A stretch of DNA of 34,649 nucleotides from Acidobacteriota bacterium. Lineage in GTDB: Bacteria > Acidobacteriota > Terriglobia > Terriglobales > Acidobacteriaceae. Below the pieces are notes generated by a model, which was given only the letters and a program-made list of their open reading frames with translations, made no database searches and was not told the origin of the DNA. The position numbers and the translations under genes were made by a program. The DNA lies in NCBI GenBank assembly GCA_003225555.1, contig QIAM01000062.1, positions 1 through 34,649 on the forward strand, given 5' to 3'. Below, piece by piece: positions 25,009 to 33,470 of this stretch (its first letter is position 1; every line of letters begins with the position of its first letter).

Positions 25009-25641
25009 ATGAACCTGACTCGCCTTCGTACCGTTCGGATTTTTCTGAGATCCACAGCGACTCTTGTCGCCGTTGTCGTGTGGAATATCACTTCGGCAGG
25101 GGCACAAAACATCGCGCTTCAACTTGATCCTGCTCACACCGCCGTGAAGATCAGCTTGGGTGCCTCGCTCCACACTGTGCACGGAACCTTCCAACTGAAA
25201 TCAGGCACGCTGCAACTCGATACGGCTTCGGGAAAGGTCTCAGGGGCGATCGCTGTGGATGCGAAGAGCGGCGAAACTGGTAACGGCTCGCGCGACCGGA
25301 AGATGCATAAGGACGTACTGGAGAGTGAACGCTATTCTGAGATTCTGTTTCGTCCAGACCGCCTTGAGGGCACAGTGGCGGCTCGGGGAAAGTGTGCCGT
25401 AAAGGTGCACGGGACTTTCAGCATTCACGGCGCAGATCACGAAATTATGGTTCCCGCCGAAGCGGACATCGGTGCGGACCATTGGGGCGCTCACGCGCAG
25501 TTCACGATTCCCTACGAGAAATGGGGAATCAAGAATCCGAGCAACCTCTTCCTGCATGTCAGCGATTCGGTGGAGATTGACATCACGGCGGAGGGAAGCG
25601 TCACCAAGGCTTTGAAATCCGTAGCGGGCGGCAGTCAGTAG
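25009..25641 (+). CDS. Secreted YceI family lipid-binding protein, 210 aa
   Basis: YceI proteins are periplasmic, lipocalin-like barrels that bind polyprenoid or other long-chain amphiphiles. The start at 25009 gives a signal peptide (MNLTRLRTVRIFLRSTATLVAVVVWNITSAGA region), followed by LQLDPAHTAVKISLGASLHTVHGTF, the family N-terminal motif (usually DxxHSxVxFxVxHL). SGAIAVDAKSGETGNGSRDRKMHKDVLES and YSEILFRP are the next signatures. It starts five bases after the flavoprotein stops, so the three genes form one unit. This suggests the carrier holds the polyketide-derived lipid. Its 3' end overlaps the convergent gene by seven bases. Confidence 0.92.
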   Translation: MNLTRLRTVRIFLRSTATLVAVVVWNITSAGAQNIALQLDPAHTAVKISLGASLHTVHGTFQLKSGTLQLDTASGKVSGAIAVDAKSGETGNGSRDRKMHKDVLESERYSEILFRPDRLEGTVAARGKCAVKVHGTFSIHGADHEIMVPAEADIGADHWGAHAQFTIPYEKWGIKNPSNLFLHVSDSVEIDITAEGSVTKALKSVAGGSQ

Positions 25642-27338
25642 CCATCCTGCGGCGAAATTCTTTCTCCTTCGACGCATTCATAGCATCGTCCCGCGAATAG
25701 ATTCTTGTATTCTTCGACCCTTCCGCTCGGCCAGTCGATGACCACGCGGTCGATTCGGTCGCGCTTTTCCAGTCCAAATGTGAGCGGAAGCTCCGACTGC
25801 GACAGATAACTGGAGCCGCCCTTCACCATTCGCAATTGAGTCGAGCCCCCTGCAAAAATGCGCACCTTCGCGCCAATGGCATCGCGATTCGACTTCGTAC
25901 CTACCAGGTGAAACCGGATGCTGCGGTTCCCGCTCACCTGATCATTGCGGTACAGGTACGCTGGACCGTTGTTGGTCGTCAGCAGCAGATCGACATCCCC
26001 GTCGCGATCGAAGTCTGCATAGGCCAGACCACGCCCCACCTTCGGCTGCTCGAAGCCTCCTCCAACTTCCGCCCCGATGTCGCGAAAGCTTCCCTTACGC
26101 TGGTTGAGAAAAAGTTGCGGCGGCTGGGCGTAGCCGACATTGCCGCGAATATTGCGCACGGTCTCGTCGATGTGGCCGTTGGCCACGGCGAAGTCGAGCC
26201 AGCCATCAAGATTCACATCCAAAAATGCGCATCCGAATCCCAGGCTGTTCCTAGAGGCAGGGCCGACTCCGCTCGGGGCAGCGATGTCTTCGAATTCCTT
26301 TCCGCTTAGACGGTACAGACCGACCATTTCGTTGTCGAAGTTAGTAATCGCCACGCCGGGGAGGCCGGAGTTTTCAAAGTCCGCCGCGTCCACGCCCATT
26401 CCTGCCCGGGCCTTGCCCTCATTGCTGAACGCGAGGCCCGCTTCAACGGCAACATCCTTGAATTTTCCGTTGCGCTGATTGCGATAGAGCTTATTGGGCT
26501 GAGTGTCGTTGGCCACCAGCAGATCAGGCCAGCCGTCTTGATCGTCGTCCAGAAGAGCAACGCCCAGCGACTTTGAACTGCTGTCGAAGATGCCGGTTGC
26601 AGCCGTGACATCCTCAAAAGTTCCATTGCCGCGGTTGCGGAACAGCCAGCAGGTCTGGCCGCGATAGGCTTCGGGGGTGCAGTACGACTTGTGTTTGCCG
26701 TCGAGGCTGCAGAAGACGTCGTGCTCAGGAGACCACTTCACGTAGTTGCATACGAAAAGGTCGAGGAACCCGTCGCGGTCGTAGTCAACCCACACTGCCG
26801 ATGTGCTGAAGCCTTCGCGCTTCCCCAGTCCGCTCGCGTTTGTAACGTCGACAAATGTGCCTTTGCCGGTGTTGTGAAAGAGCCGATTCTGCCCAACGCA
26901 GGTGACCAAGATGTCTGGGAAGCCGTCATTGTTGTAGTCTCCCACCGCAACCCCCAAGCCGTAGAGTTCCACATCCAGTCCGGCACGGGATGTGACGTCA
27001 GTGAACGTTCCGTTTCCGTTGTTGTGGTAGAGGCGCAGCGTGGAGCGGCGCTTCTTGTGGCCGGGCCAGTCCATACCATTGATCAGCAAAATGTCCTGCC
27101 AGCCGTCGCGATCATAGTCGAGGAACGCGCATCCCGCCCCCAGAGTTTCGGGCAGGAACTTTCCACCATAGGCGCCGCTGTTGTGCTGGAACTGAATTCC
27201 CGCCTGGGCTGTGACATCCGCGAAACGAAATCCCGGAGACGCGGCTTGCCCGGCCTGGATTGCCCACGCATCGCGCATTGGCAACCGCGACAACGATGCC
27301 AGGCCAGCCATTCCCCACAGGAAAGACCGTCGATTCAC
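25635..27338 (-). CDS. Tat-exported FG-GAP/VCBS repeat protein with ASPIC/UnbV domain (CRTAC1-like), 567 aa
   Basis: The GTG start at 27338 overlaps the stop of the response regulator (GTGA). A twin-arginine signal (NRRSFLWGMAGLASLSRL) at residues 2-19 suggests export in folded form. The body contains repeated calcium-binding-like DxDxDGxxDLxV loops (LDYDRDGWQDILLING, GDYNNDGFPDILVTCVGQN, VDYDRDGFLDLFVCNYV, LDDDQDGWPDLLVANDT, ADFDRDGDVDLLLTTNN), as in integrin-alpha-type propellers. The C-terminal 90 residues carry the ASPIC/UnbV domain (GAKVRIFAGGSTQLRMVKGG, SQSELPLTFGLEKRD, VVIDWPSGRVEEY). These proteins are common in Acidobacteria; their function is unknown, probably extracellular binding. 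The overlap with a regulator gene is its most informative context. Confidence 0.9.
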   Translation of the reverse strand: MNRRSFLWGMAGLASLSRLPMRDAWAIQAGQAASPGFRFADVTAQAGIQFQHNSGAYGGKFLPETLGAGCAFLDYDRDGWQDILLINGMDWPGHKKRRSTLRLYHNNGNGTFTDVTSRAGLDVELYGLGVAVGDYNNDGFPDILVTCVGQNRLFHNTGKGTFVDVTNASGLGKREGFSTSAVWVDYDRDGFLDLFVCNYVKWSPEHDVFCSLDGKHKSYCTPEAYRGQTCWLFRNRGNGTFEDVTAATGIFDSSSKSLGVALLDDDQDGWPDLLVANDTQPNKLYRNQRNGKFKDVAVEAGLAFSNEGKARAGMGVDAADFENSGLPGVAITNFDNEMVGLYRLSGKEFEDIAAPSGVGPASRNSLGFGCAFLDVNLDGWLDFAVANGHIDETVRNIRGNVGYAQPPQLFLNQRKGSFRDIGAEVGGGFEQPKVGRGLAYADFDRDGDVDLLLTTNNGPAYLYRNDQVSGNRSIRFHLVGTKSNRDAIGAKVRIFAGGSTQLRMVKGGSSYLSQSELPLTFGLEKRDRIDRVVIDWPSGRVEEYKNLFAGRCYECVEGERISPQDGY

Positions 27339-27964
27339 GGAACGCTCACCAGCCCGGAGCGAATGGCGTAAACGACAAGCTCGGCCGTCTTGTGGATTCC
27401 GAGCGTGTTCATAATGTTGGCGCGGTGAACCGCAACGGTGTTGACGCTAAGATTGAGATCGGTGGCAATTTCCTTATTGGACTTTCCATCGACAATCATC
27501 TGCAGCACTTCGAGCTCGCGCTGAGTGAGCCCGCCGTTGCGCTCGCCCTTGAGCGCGGAATGCTGTTCCACTTGGGGATCGAAAACCGTTTCACCGGCCG
27601 CAACCTTCCGGATCGCGCCACCCAGTTCGAGTTCCATCGCATTCTTGAGCATGTATCCCTTGGCTCCGGCATCAACTGCCTGTCGCACCCACGTGTTTTC
27701 GGTGTGCATGCTGAGCATGAGGACGGCAGTCTCGGGTGACTCTTGCAGAATCCGGCGGGTAGCATCCAAGCCATTCAATCCCGGCAAGGCGCAATCCATC
27801 ACGACGACTTGCGGATGCAACTTACGGGCCGCGCGGATAGCCTCTTCGCCGTCGCCGGCTTCGCCTACAACGTCCATGTCGGGCTCGTCTTCCAGCATAC
27901 GGCGGAATCCGCGCCGGACCAGGCTATGATCATCTACCAGCAACACTGTGATCTTCTTTGACAT
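27335..27964 (-). CDS. NarL/FixJ-type response regulator, 209 aa
   Basis: The N-terminal receiver domain contains the acidic pair (VDDH, residues 11-12), the phosphoacceptor Asp57 (VVVMDCALPG) and the conserved Lys in GYMLKNA (about residue 107). The C-terminal LuxR-type helix-turn-helix (about residues 145-205) reads LTQRELEVLQMIVDGKSNKEIATDLNLSVNTVAVHRANIMNTLGIHK, complete and typical. The gene starts at an ATG 35 bases inside the end of the histidine kinase gene and ends overlapping the start of the FG-GAP protein, so the three are translationally coupled. It most likely is phosphorylated by that kinase. Target genes are not visible from sequence. Confidence 0.95.
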   Translation of the reverse strand: MSKKITVLLVDDHSLVRRGFRRMLEDEPDMDVVGEAGDGEEAIRAARKLHPQVVVMDCALPGLNGLDATRRILQESPETAVLMLSMHTENTWVRQAVDAGAKGYMLKNAMELELGGAIRKVAAGETVFDPQVEQHSALKGERNGGLTQRELEVLQMIVDGKSNKEIATDLNLSVNTVAVHRANIMNTLGIHKTAELVVYAIRSGLVSVP

Positions 27965-29348
27965 AGCTCTCCGCTTTCTCTCGAGGAACGGTCAGGTGCA
28001 GCCGCGTTCCGCCTTCCGGCGGGCGCGAGAATACAATCTTGCCACCCATCAGCTCAGAACGTTCGCGCATCGCCACCAGGCCAATTCCCTGCCGCGCTGG
28101 TCGCTCACTGAAACCTCGCTCGGTAAAACCTGCACCGTGGTCTTCCACTTCCAACTCCAGCGCATTAGGCAGGAAGCGTAATCGCACCCACGCCTGCGTC
28201 GCACCAGAATGACGCGCCACGTTATTCAGCGCTTCCTGCAAGACCCGGTAAATATGTACGCCCGCCGCGCCATCGACAGGAAACGGCGTCCCCTGCTTTT
28301 CATAGGATATGGCAATCCCCGTTTGTCTTTCTACGGTCGGAATGTACCAATCCAGCGTGCTCTCGAGTCCGGCCTCGTCGAGCATCACGGGATGGAGGGC
28401 TTGCGACAAGCTGCGGATTTTGTCCAGCGTAGACTGCGTGACTTCGCGAACTTCCTGCAGTTCAGTGCGCAGTGCTGAGCTCTCTGGAACGTGGGTTGCT
28501 GCCCGGCGCAGCATCGAGCCGACAGCCGTGAGGACTTGTCCAAACTCATCGTGCAGTTCGCGCGACACATAGCGCAAGGTCGACTCCTGGGTCGCAATCA
28601 GCTTTTGTGCCAACTCACTGCGGCGCTCGGATAGCTCTGCCATGCGGGCGAACAGCCGCCGGTTCCACCTTATCAGGGAAAGGCCGGTGAGCAGGATCGC
28701 AAGCAACGTCGCACTTAGAAATACGTAAACTTGCCGCCGCACCCGGTCGTAGATTGCCACGATCCGTTGCCCGGCTTGCTCCTCGCTTTCGCTGTTCTGC
28801 ACCAGCAAGCGGGCGACCGCCGTGCTCAAAGCCGCCTGCCTTTCCTGCAGAGAAAGCTGGATCTGCTCGCGCGCTTCTTTCTCTCTTCCTTCCTGGGCGA
28901 GCGCGAAAACGCGGTCGACGGCGTCCCAGAACTGGGTGAACGAGCTCGTCAGAAACGCGCTCTGCTCGGGTGTTCGGCTGGTCGCGGAGAATCCAGCCTC
29001 CAGCCGCATGGCATCGTCAAGATCGTTTCGAATGCGCTGGAACTGCGCCGACCAGGCGGTAAGGGGATAAGGTTCGTCGTTGCTCACCATGTCCCGCATG
29101 GCAACTGCGAGCAGGTTCAGGTCGTTCTGGATTCTCAGCAGCTGCAGCGAGTCTTTGCGATTGCGGTCTACCAACTCCGTCTGCAGCTTGCGCAAGCCCG
29201 AAACCTGCCAGGTGAGGTACGCCGAGTAGGCCAGCACAGCCGAGAGTGTGATGATCAGGCCCAGCAGAAGGCCAAGAGTGGGGGAACGGTCCGGCGGAGA
29301 CGGGCGGGACACGCCCCGAGCATACACCGCCCAAGCCGCGCCTGTCAC
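27930..29348 (-). CDS. NarX/DegS-type sensor histidine kinase, about 472 aa
   Basis: This is a membrane sensor kinase of the HisKA_3 class. A first helix (about residues 25-47, LGLLLGLIITLSAVLAYSAYL) precedes a roughly 165-residue extracytoplasmic, mostly helical sensor (LLRIQNDLNLLAVAMRDMVSN and a long LQERQAALSTAVARLL helix), resembling four-helix-bundle sensors. A second helix (VYVFLSATLLAILLTGLSLI) leads to the dimerisation domain with the phosphorylatable His in SRELHDEFGQVLTAVGSML. The ATP-binding domain has the N box (LQEALNNVARHSGA), a DHGAGF box and GIGLVAMRERSELMGG. The start is a GTG at 29348, and another GTG a few codons on is possible. It is divergent from the ABC exporter, with 80 bp between them. 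Confidence 0.93.
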   Translation of the reverse strand: MTGAAWAVYARGVSRPSPPDRSPTLGLLLGLIITLSAVLAYSAYLTWQVSGLRKLQTELVDRNRKDSLQLLRIQNDLNLLAVAMRDMVSNDEPYPLTAWSAQFQRIRNDLDDAMRLEAGFSATSRTPEQSAFLTSSFTQFWDAVDRVFALAQEGREKEAREQIQLSLQERQAALSTAVARLLVQNSESEEQAGQRIVAIYDRVRRQVYVFLSATLLAILLTGLSLIRWNRRLFARMAELSERRSELAQKLIATQESTLRYVSRELHDEFGQVLTAVGSMLRRAATHVPESSALRTELQEVREVTQSTLDKIRSLSQALHPVMLDEAGLESTLDWYIPTVERQTGIAISYEKQGTPFPVDGAAGVHIYRVLQEALNNVARHSGATQAWVRLRFLPNALELEVEDHGAGFTERGFSERPARQGIGLVAMRERSELMGGKIVFSRPPEGGTRLHLTVPREKAESYVKEDHSVAGR

Positions 29349-29428
29349 AGCGCCGCGCCCGTCCAGCAGATGTGTGACAATGCAGTAATAATGAAGCTAG
29401 TCCAGCGCTTTCGGAGTCCAATAAGGGA

Positions 29429-31330
29429 TTGAGTTCTCCGACCCAAGAGACCCAGAAGCCTCCTAAAATCCAAAGGCTCCGCGCGGTGCTGCCGGAAGTC
29501 TGGGAGTTGATGCGCCCACGGCGCGGCCTGCTCGCCCTGGGATTCGTACTGATGCTCATCAACCGGGTCGCCGCCCTGGTCTTGCCGTATTCCACAAAGT
29601 TCCTGATCGATACCGTCATCAACAAGCATCGCATCGATCAGCTTCGGAACCTCGTGCTGGTGGTGTTGGCTGCCACACTGATTCAGGGCATCACGTCATT
29701 TTCGCTCACGCAGTTGTTGTCGAAAGCTGCACAGCGGCTCATTGCCGAGTTACGCGAGAAAGTCCAAGCCCACATCTCGCGCTTGCCCGTTGCCTTTTAC
29801 GACAGCAACAAGACTGGCAACCTCGTCTCGCGCATCATGAGCGATGTTGAAGGCGTGCGTAATCTGCTTGGCACCGGCCTCGTGGATTTCGCCGGAGGCG
29901 TGGTCACCGCCGGTATCGCACTAGTCTTGCTATTCCGAACTAGCGCGCTGATGACACTGATCGCCGTCGGCTCGCTGTTGTGCTTTGCGGTTGCGCTGAA
30001 CAAGGCATTTGCCACGATCCGCCCTATCTTCCGTGAGCGCGGCAAGATCAACGCCGAAGTCACAGGCCGGCTCACAGAGTCGCTCGGCGGCGTACGGGTG
30101 ATCAAGGGGTATCACGCCGAGGAACGCGAGGAGTCGATCTTTGCTGCCGGCGTGCGGCGCCTGCTCGATAACGTCATGCGCACCCTGACCGCCACGTCGG
30201 TGATGGGTCTCTCCGCCAGCGTTCTGCTCGGAGGCGTCGGCGCAGTCACCATGTACGTCGGCGCCCACCAGATTCTTGCGGGCACTCTCACCGTCGGCGG
30301 CTTCTTCTCCTACACCCTCCTGTTGGGCTTCCTGGTTGCTCCGATCATGCAAATCGTCAATATCGGAACCCAGGTCACCGAAGCTCTGGCCGGACTCGAG
30401 CGCACGCAGGAGATCATGCGCGAGCGGCCGGAAGATCAGGATCCAAAGCGTTCGGCGGTGCTGCGCGATATCGTAGGCACCGTTGAGTTTGATGGTGTCA
30501 GTTTCAGCTACGACGGCAAGCACGAGGTCCTGCACGATATTTCCTTCCGGGCCGAACCTGGGACGGTAACGGCTTTGGTCGGTTCCTCCGGTTCGGGGAA
30601 GTCCACGACGATCGGGCTGATCTCCGCTTTCTACGTACCCAAGAAAGGAACAATCCTCGTCGACGGCGTAGACCTCAGCACTGTGCGCCTCGATTCCTAC
30701 CGCACCCGTCTGGGAGTCGTGCTGCAGGAATCCTTTTTGTTTGATGGGACCATCCGAGAGAATGTGGCCTTTTCCAGGCCCGAAGCCAGCGAAGAAGAAA
30801 TTCTACGCGCCTGCCGGATCGCACGGGTCGATGAGTTCGCCGAATCCTTCACCGATAAGTACGACACGGTCGTAGGCGAGCGCGGCGTGAAGCTCTCCGG
30901 TGGCCAGCGGCAGCGAATTTCGATTGCTCGCGCCATTCTTGCGGAGCCGCGGATCCTGATTCTCGACGAGGCTACCTCGAGTCTGGATTCGGAATCCGAG
31001 CACATGATCCAGCAGGGCCTCTCGTTTCTCATGCAGGGCCGGACTACCTTTGTGATCGCGCACCGGCTGTCGACCATCCGCCGTGCCGACCAGATCATGG
31101 TGATGGAGCAGGGACAGATTGTGGAGCGTGGGACCCACGCACAGCTCTATGCCGCGCAGGGTCGCTACTATGACCTCTACACACGCCAGCAGGGTGTTGA
31201 GGAGAACCTGTTCCTGGCGCCCGGCGAAGCAGATGCCGCCACGATCGAAGAGGAAAGTGCTGCATCGCCACGCAACGGAGATGCGCAAGCCGCCGACGCA
31301 CTCCGCGTACTGCGAGGGGACATCCGGTGA
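29429..31330 (+). CDS. MsbA-like ABC exporter (fused membrane and ATPase domains), 633 aa
   Basis: A type I ABC exporter half-molecule, probably a homodimer, moving lipids, peptides or drugs outward across the inner membrane. Six membrane helices occupy residues about 30-310 (for example LLALGFVLMLINRVAALVLPY and the ATLIQGITSF region), with the typical LPVAFYDSNKTGNLVSRIMSDVEGVRNL coupling helix. The ATPase shows Walker A GSSGSGKST near residue 386, signature LSGGQRQRISIARAIL near 490, and Walker B ILILDEATSSLDSE near 510. The TTG at 29429 is the start of the open frame but lacks a well-spaced ribosome site, so the true start could be slightly further in. Its stop overlaps the next ABC ATPase start (GTGA), an arrangement that ties the two transport systems together. 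Confidence 0.92.
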   Translation: MSSPTQETQKPPKIQRLRAVLPEVWELMRPRRGLLALGFVLMLINRVAALVLPYSTKFLIDTVINKHRIDQLRNLVLVVLAATLIQGITSFSLTQLLSKAAQRLIAELREKVQAHISRLPVAFYDSNKTGNLVSRIMSDVEGVRNLLGTGLVDFAGGVVTAGIALVLLFRTSALMTLIAVGSLLCFAVALNKAFATIRPIFRERGKINAEVTGRLTESLGGVRVIKGYHAEEREESIFAAGVRRLLDNVMRTLTATSVMGLSASVLLGGVGAVTMYVGAHQILAGTLTVGGFFSYTLLLGFLVAPIMQIVNIGTQVTEALAGLERTQEIMRERPEDQDPKRSAVLRDIVGTVEFDGVSFSYDGKHEVLHDISFRAEPGTVTALVGSSGSGKSTTIGLISAFYVPKKGTILVDGVDLSTVRLDSYRTRLGVVLQESFLFDGTIRENVAFSRPEASEEEILRACRIARVDEFAESFTDKYDTVVGERGVKLSGGQRQRISIARAILAEPRILILDEATSSLDSESEHMIQQGLSFLMQGRTTFVIAHRLSTIRRADQIMVMEQGQIVERGTHAQLYAAQGRYYDLYTRQQGVEENLFLAPGEADAATIEEESAASPRNGDAQAADALRVLRGDIR

Positions 31331-32055
31331 CACGCGACAAAAACGCGATTCGCACTGAAGACCTTCGCCGCCACTATCGCATGGGCGAGACTATGATCCG
31401 TGCCGTGGACGGGATTTCTCTCCAGGTGCGTGCGGGAGAGTTCGTCGCTCTGCTGGGCAGTTCGGGCTCTGGCAAGTCTTCCGTGCTGAATCTGATTGCC
31501 GGCTTGGACCGCCCGACTTCGGGGAACGTCACGGTTCAGGATCGCGACTTGGCCCTGCTGTCCCGCGAGGAACTGGCGAAGTACCGCTTGCACGTCGTGG
31601 GCATGGTTTTCCAGTCTTTCAATCTGATTGCCAGCATGACGCTTGCGGAAAACGTGGAACTGCCGCTGCGCTTCTCTGAAGTCGAACGCAGCAAGCGAGA
31701 GAACCGCGCCCGCGAAGCTTTGGAACGCGTTGGTCTGCAGGCTCGCATGCATCATCGTCCGAGCGAGCTTTCCGGAGGCGAACAACAAAGAGCGGCACTG
31801 GCGCGAGCTCTAATCAACCGCCCGAAACTTCTGCTGGCCGACGAGCCTACCGGAAATCTCGATAGCCATACTGGAACCGAGATCATGGACCTGGTTCGCG
31901 AGTTCAACCAGCAACTGGGCATGACGGTGGTGATGGTTACACACGAGCGCGCCTTGGCCGAGCGCTATGCCGAGCGCATGATTTTTCTCGCAGATGGCAA
32001 GCTGGTCGGCGATCAGCCGAATCCAGTCGGGGCGGAGCAGGTTATGCAGTCATGA
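31327..32055 (+). CDS. ABC transporter ATP-binding protein, LolD/MacB type, 242 aa
   Basis: This ATPase drives an FtsX-type permease, which follows and overlaps it by four bases (ATGA). It has Walker A GSSGSGKSSVLNLIAG (about residues 44-59), the Q-loop in GMVFQSFNLIASMTLAENVELPL, signature ELSGGEQQRAALARALI (about 145-161), and Walker B PKLLLADEPTGNLDSHTG, followed by the switch His in VMVTHERALAERYAER. The NLIASMTLAENVELPL and EPTGNLDS features are typical of LolD, MacB and FtsE-like ATPases rather than importers. The start is a GTG overlapping the exporter's stop. Confidence 0.95.
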   Translation: MTRDKNAIRTEDLRRHYRMGETMIRAVDGISLQVRAGEFVALLGSSGSGKSSVLNLIAGLDRPTSGNVTVQDRDLALLSREELAKYRLHVVGMVFQSFNLIASMTLAENVELPLRFSEVERSKRENRAREALERVGLQARMHHRPSELSGGEQQRAALARALINRPKLLLADEPTGNLDSHTGTEIMDLVREFNQQLGMTVVMVTHERALAERYAERMIFLADGKLVGDQPNPVGAEQVMQS

Positions 32056-33461
32056 AGATTCCCGACCTGACGGAGCTCGCACTTCGCAATCTGCGCGAAT
32101 CTCTGCTGCGGAATTCTCTAACCACCATCGGCATTTCAGTGGGTGTGGCCTCGCTGGTTGCGATGCTCTCGCTGGGCATCGGCCTGCAACAGCTGGCTTC
32201 ACGCCGACTCGTCAAATCAGGCCTGTTTGATACAGTGTTCGTCACCTCCCGACGCGATTTGCGCAACTACGATCGCGACGATCAGCGCAACGGCCCGGCA
32301 CCGGGCGAGAGCCGGATTCTGGATGAACCGGCGCGGAAGGAAATCGAAAACTTACCCAATGTGATCGAAGCCTATCCCGATATTCGCTTTATCACCGAGC
32401 TGCGCTACCAAGACAAGCCGCATTTGACCATGGTCTCCGCGCTGCCGGAGTCAGCAAAGTCGAATGACGCGTTCGAGGGAATGCAGGGAAGCTTTTTCTC
32501 CTCAGACACGGCGCCAGAAGTGATTCTGCAGAAAGCATTTGCGGAAGAGTTGCTCGGAAAAACATCCAAGCCCGGGTCCGACGATGTCAACGTAGCGGAA
32601 CTGGCAAAACCCCTTCTGGGCAGGGAACTGACCATGCGCTACGCGCAGCGCCAAGGGTCCCAATCAGCGGCAGAGACAAACCGCAACACCTCCACGACTG
32701 GCAAGGAAAATACGCTTTCCGGTGCAGCTTATTCCGTGGTCTCGCGCGAGCAAGAACTGAAGATTGTCGGCGTCTCCGATCTCGATCCCGAGAGCATGCG
32801 CGGTCCCATGCGGGCCAAGGTATTTCTGCCGCTCAAGCTCGGAGAGAGTCTTCACATCATGCAGCCTACGGATTTGCGAGAACTGGCGCGCGCCGCGAGC
32901 GACCAGCCAGTCTATTCTTCGATCAGCGTGCGAGTGAGGAATCCGAAGCAAGTGCAATCGGTGGAAGACTCCATTAAGAAAATGGGCTTTACCACGTTCT
33001 CGATCCTCGATGCCACGCGCAGCTTGCGTCAATTCTTCGCAGTACTGGATCTCTTTCTTGGAATCTTCGGCAGCCTGGCGCTGGCCGTAGCCTCCATCGG
33101 AATCGTGAACACGCTGGTGATGGCCATTCTTGAGCGCCGTCGCGAAATCGGCATCATGAAGGCCATCGGCGCAAGCGACGGCGATGTGAAGAGACTCTTT
33201 TTTACCGAGGCCGGAGCAATGGGCATTCTGGGCGGCATCGTCGGAGTCGCCTTCGGCTGGGCCATCGGACAGGTCATCAATCTGGGCACTAACATTTACC
33301 TCAAGCGCCAGTCGTTACCTCCGGAAAACTTCTGGGCCGTGCCCTGGTGGCTGGTCGCGGCGGCCATCACGTTTGCTTTCGCCGTGAGCTTGGTTTCAGG
33401 CTGGTATCCGGCTGGACGTGCGGCCCGGCTTGATCCCGTGCAGGCCCTGCGCTACGAGTAG
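32052..33461 (+). CDS. FtsX/MacB-type ABC permease, 469 aa
   Basis: Partner permease of the preceding ATPase. A first helix after LALRNLRESLLRNSLTTIGISVGVASLVAMLSLGIG (about residues 22-45) precedes a large periplasmic MacB_PCD-like domain (about 46-320). Three C-terminal helices follow (LFLGIFGSLALAVASIGIVNTL; the MGILGGIVGVAFGWAIG region; WWLVAAAITFAFAVSLVSG). The coupling motif ERRREIGIMKAIGASDGDVKRLF and the terminal PAGRAARLDPVQALRYE match the family. The periplasmic domain is somewhat long and includes a Gln/Ser/Thr-rich stretch (SQSAAETNRNTSTTGKEN), perhaps flexible. No adaptor (MacA-like) gene is next to it, so it may work in lipoprotein release or envelope remodelling rather than tripartite efflux. 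Confidence 0.93.
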   Translation: MKIPDLTELALRNLRESLLRNSLTTIGISVGVASLVAMLSLGIGLQQLASRRLVKSGLFDTVFVTSRRDLRNYDRDDQRNGPAPGESRILDEPARKEIENLPNVIEAYPDIRFITELRYQDKPHLTMVSALPESAKSNDAFEGMQGSFFSSDTAPEVILQKAFAEELLGKTSKPGSDDVNVAELAKPLLGRELTMRYAQRQGSQSAAETNRNTSTTGKENTLSGAAYSVVSREQELKIVGVSDLDPESMRGPMRAKVFLPLKLGESLHIMQPTDLRELARAASDQPVYSSISVRVRNPKQVQSVEDSIKKMGFTTFSILDATRSLRQFFAVLDLFLGIFGSLALAVASIGIVNTLVMAILERRREIGIMKAIGASDGDVKRLFFTEAGAMGILGGIVGVAFGWAIGQVINLGTNIYLKRQSLPPENFWAVPWWLVAAAITFAFAVSLVSGWYPAGRAARLDPVQALRYE

Positions 33462-33470
33462 ACTGCCCTC

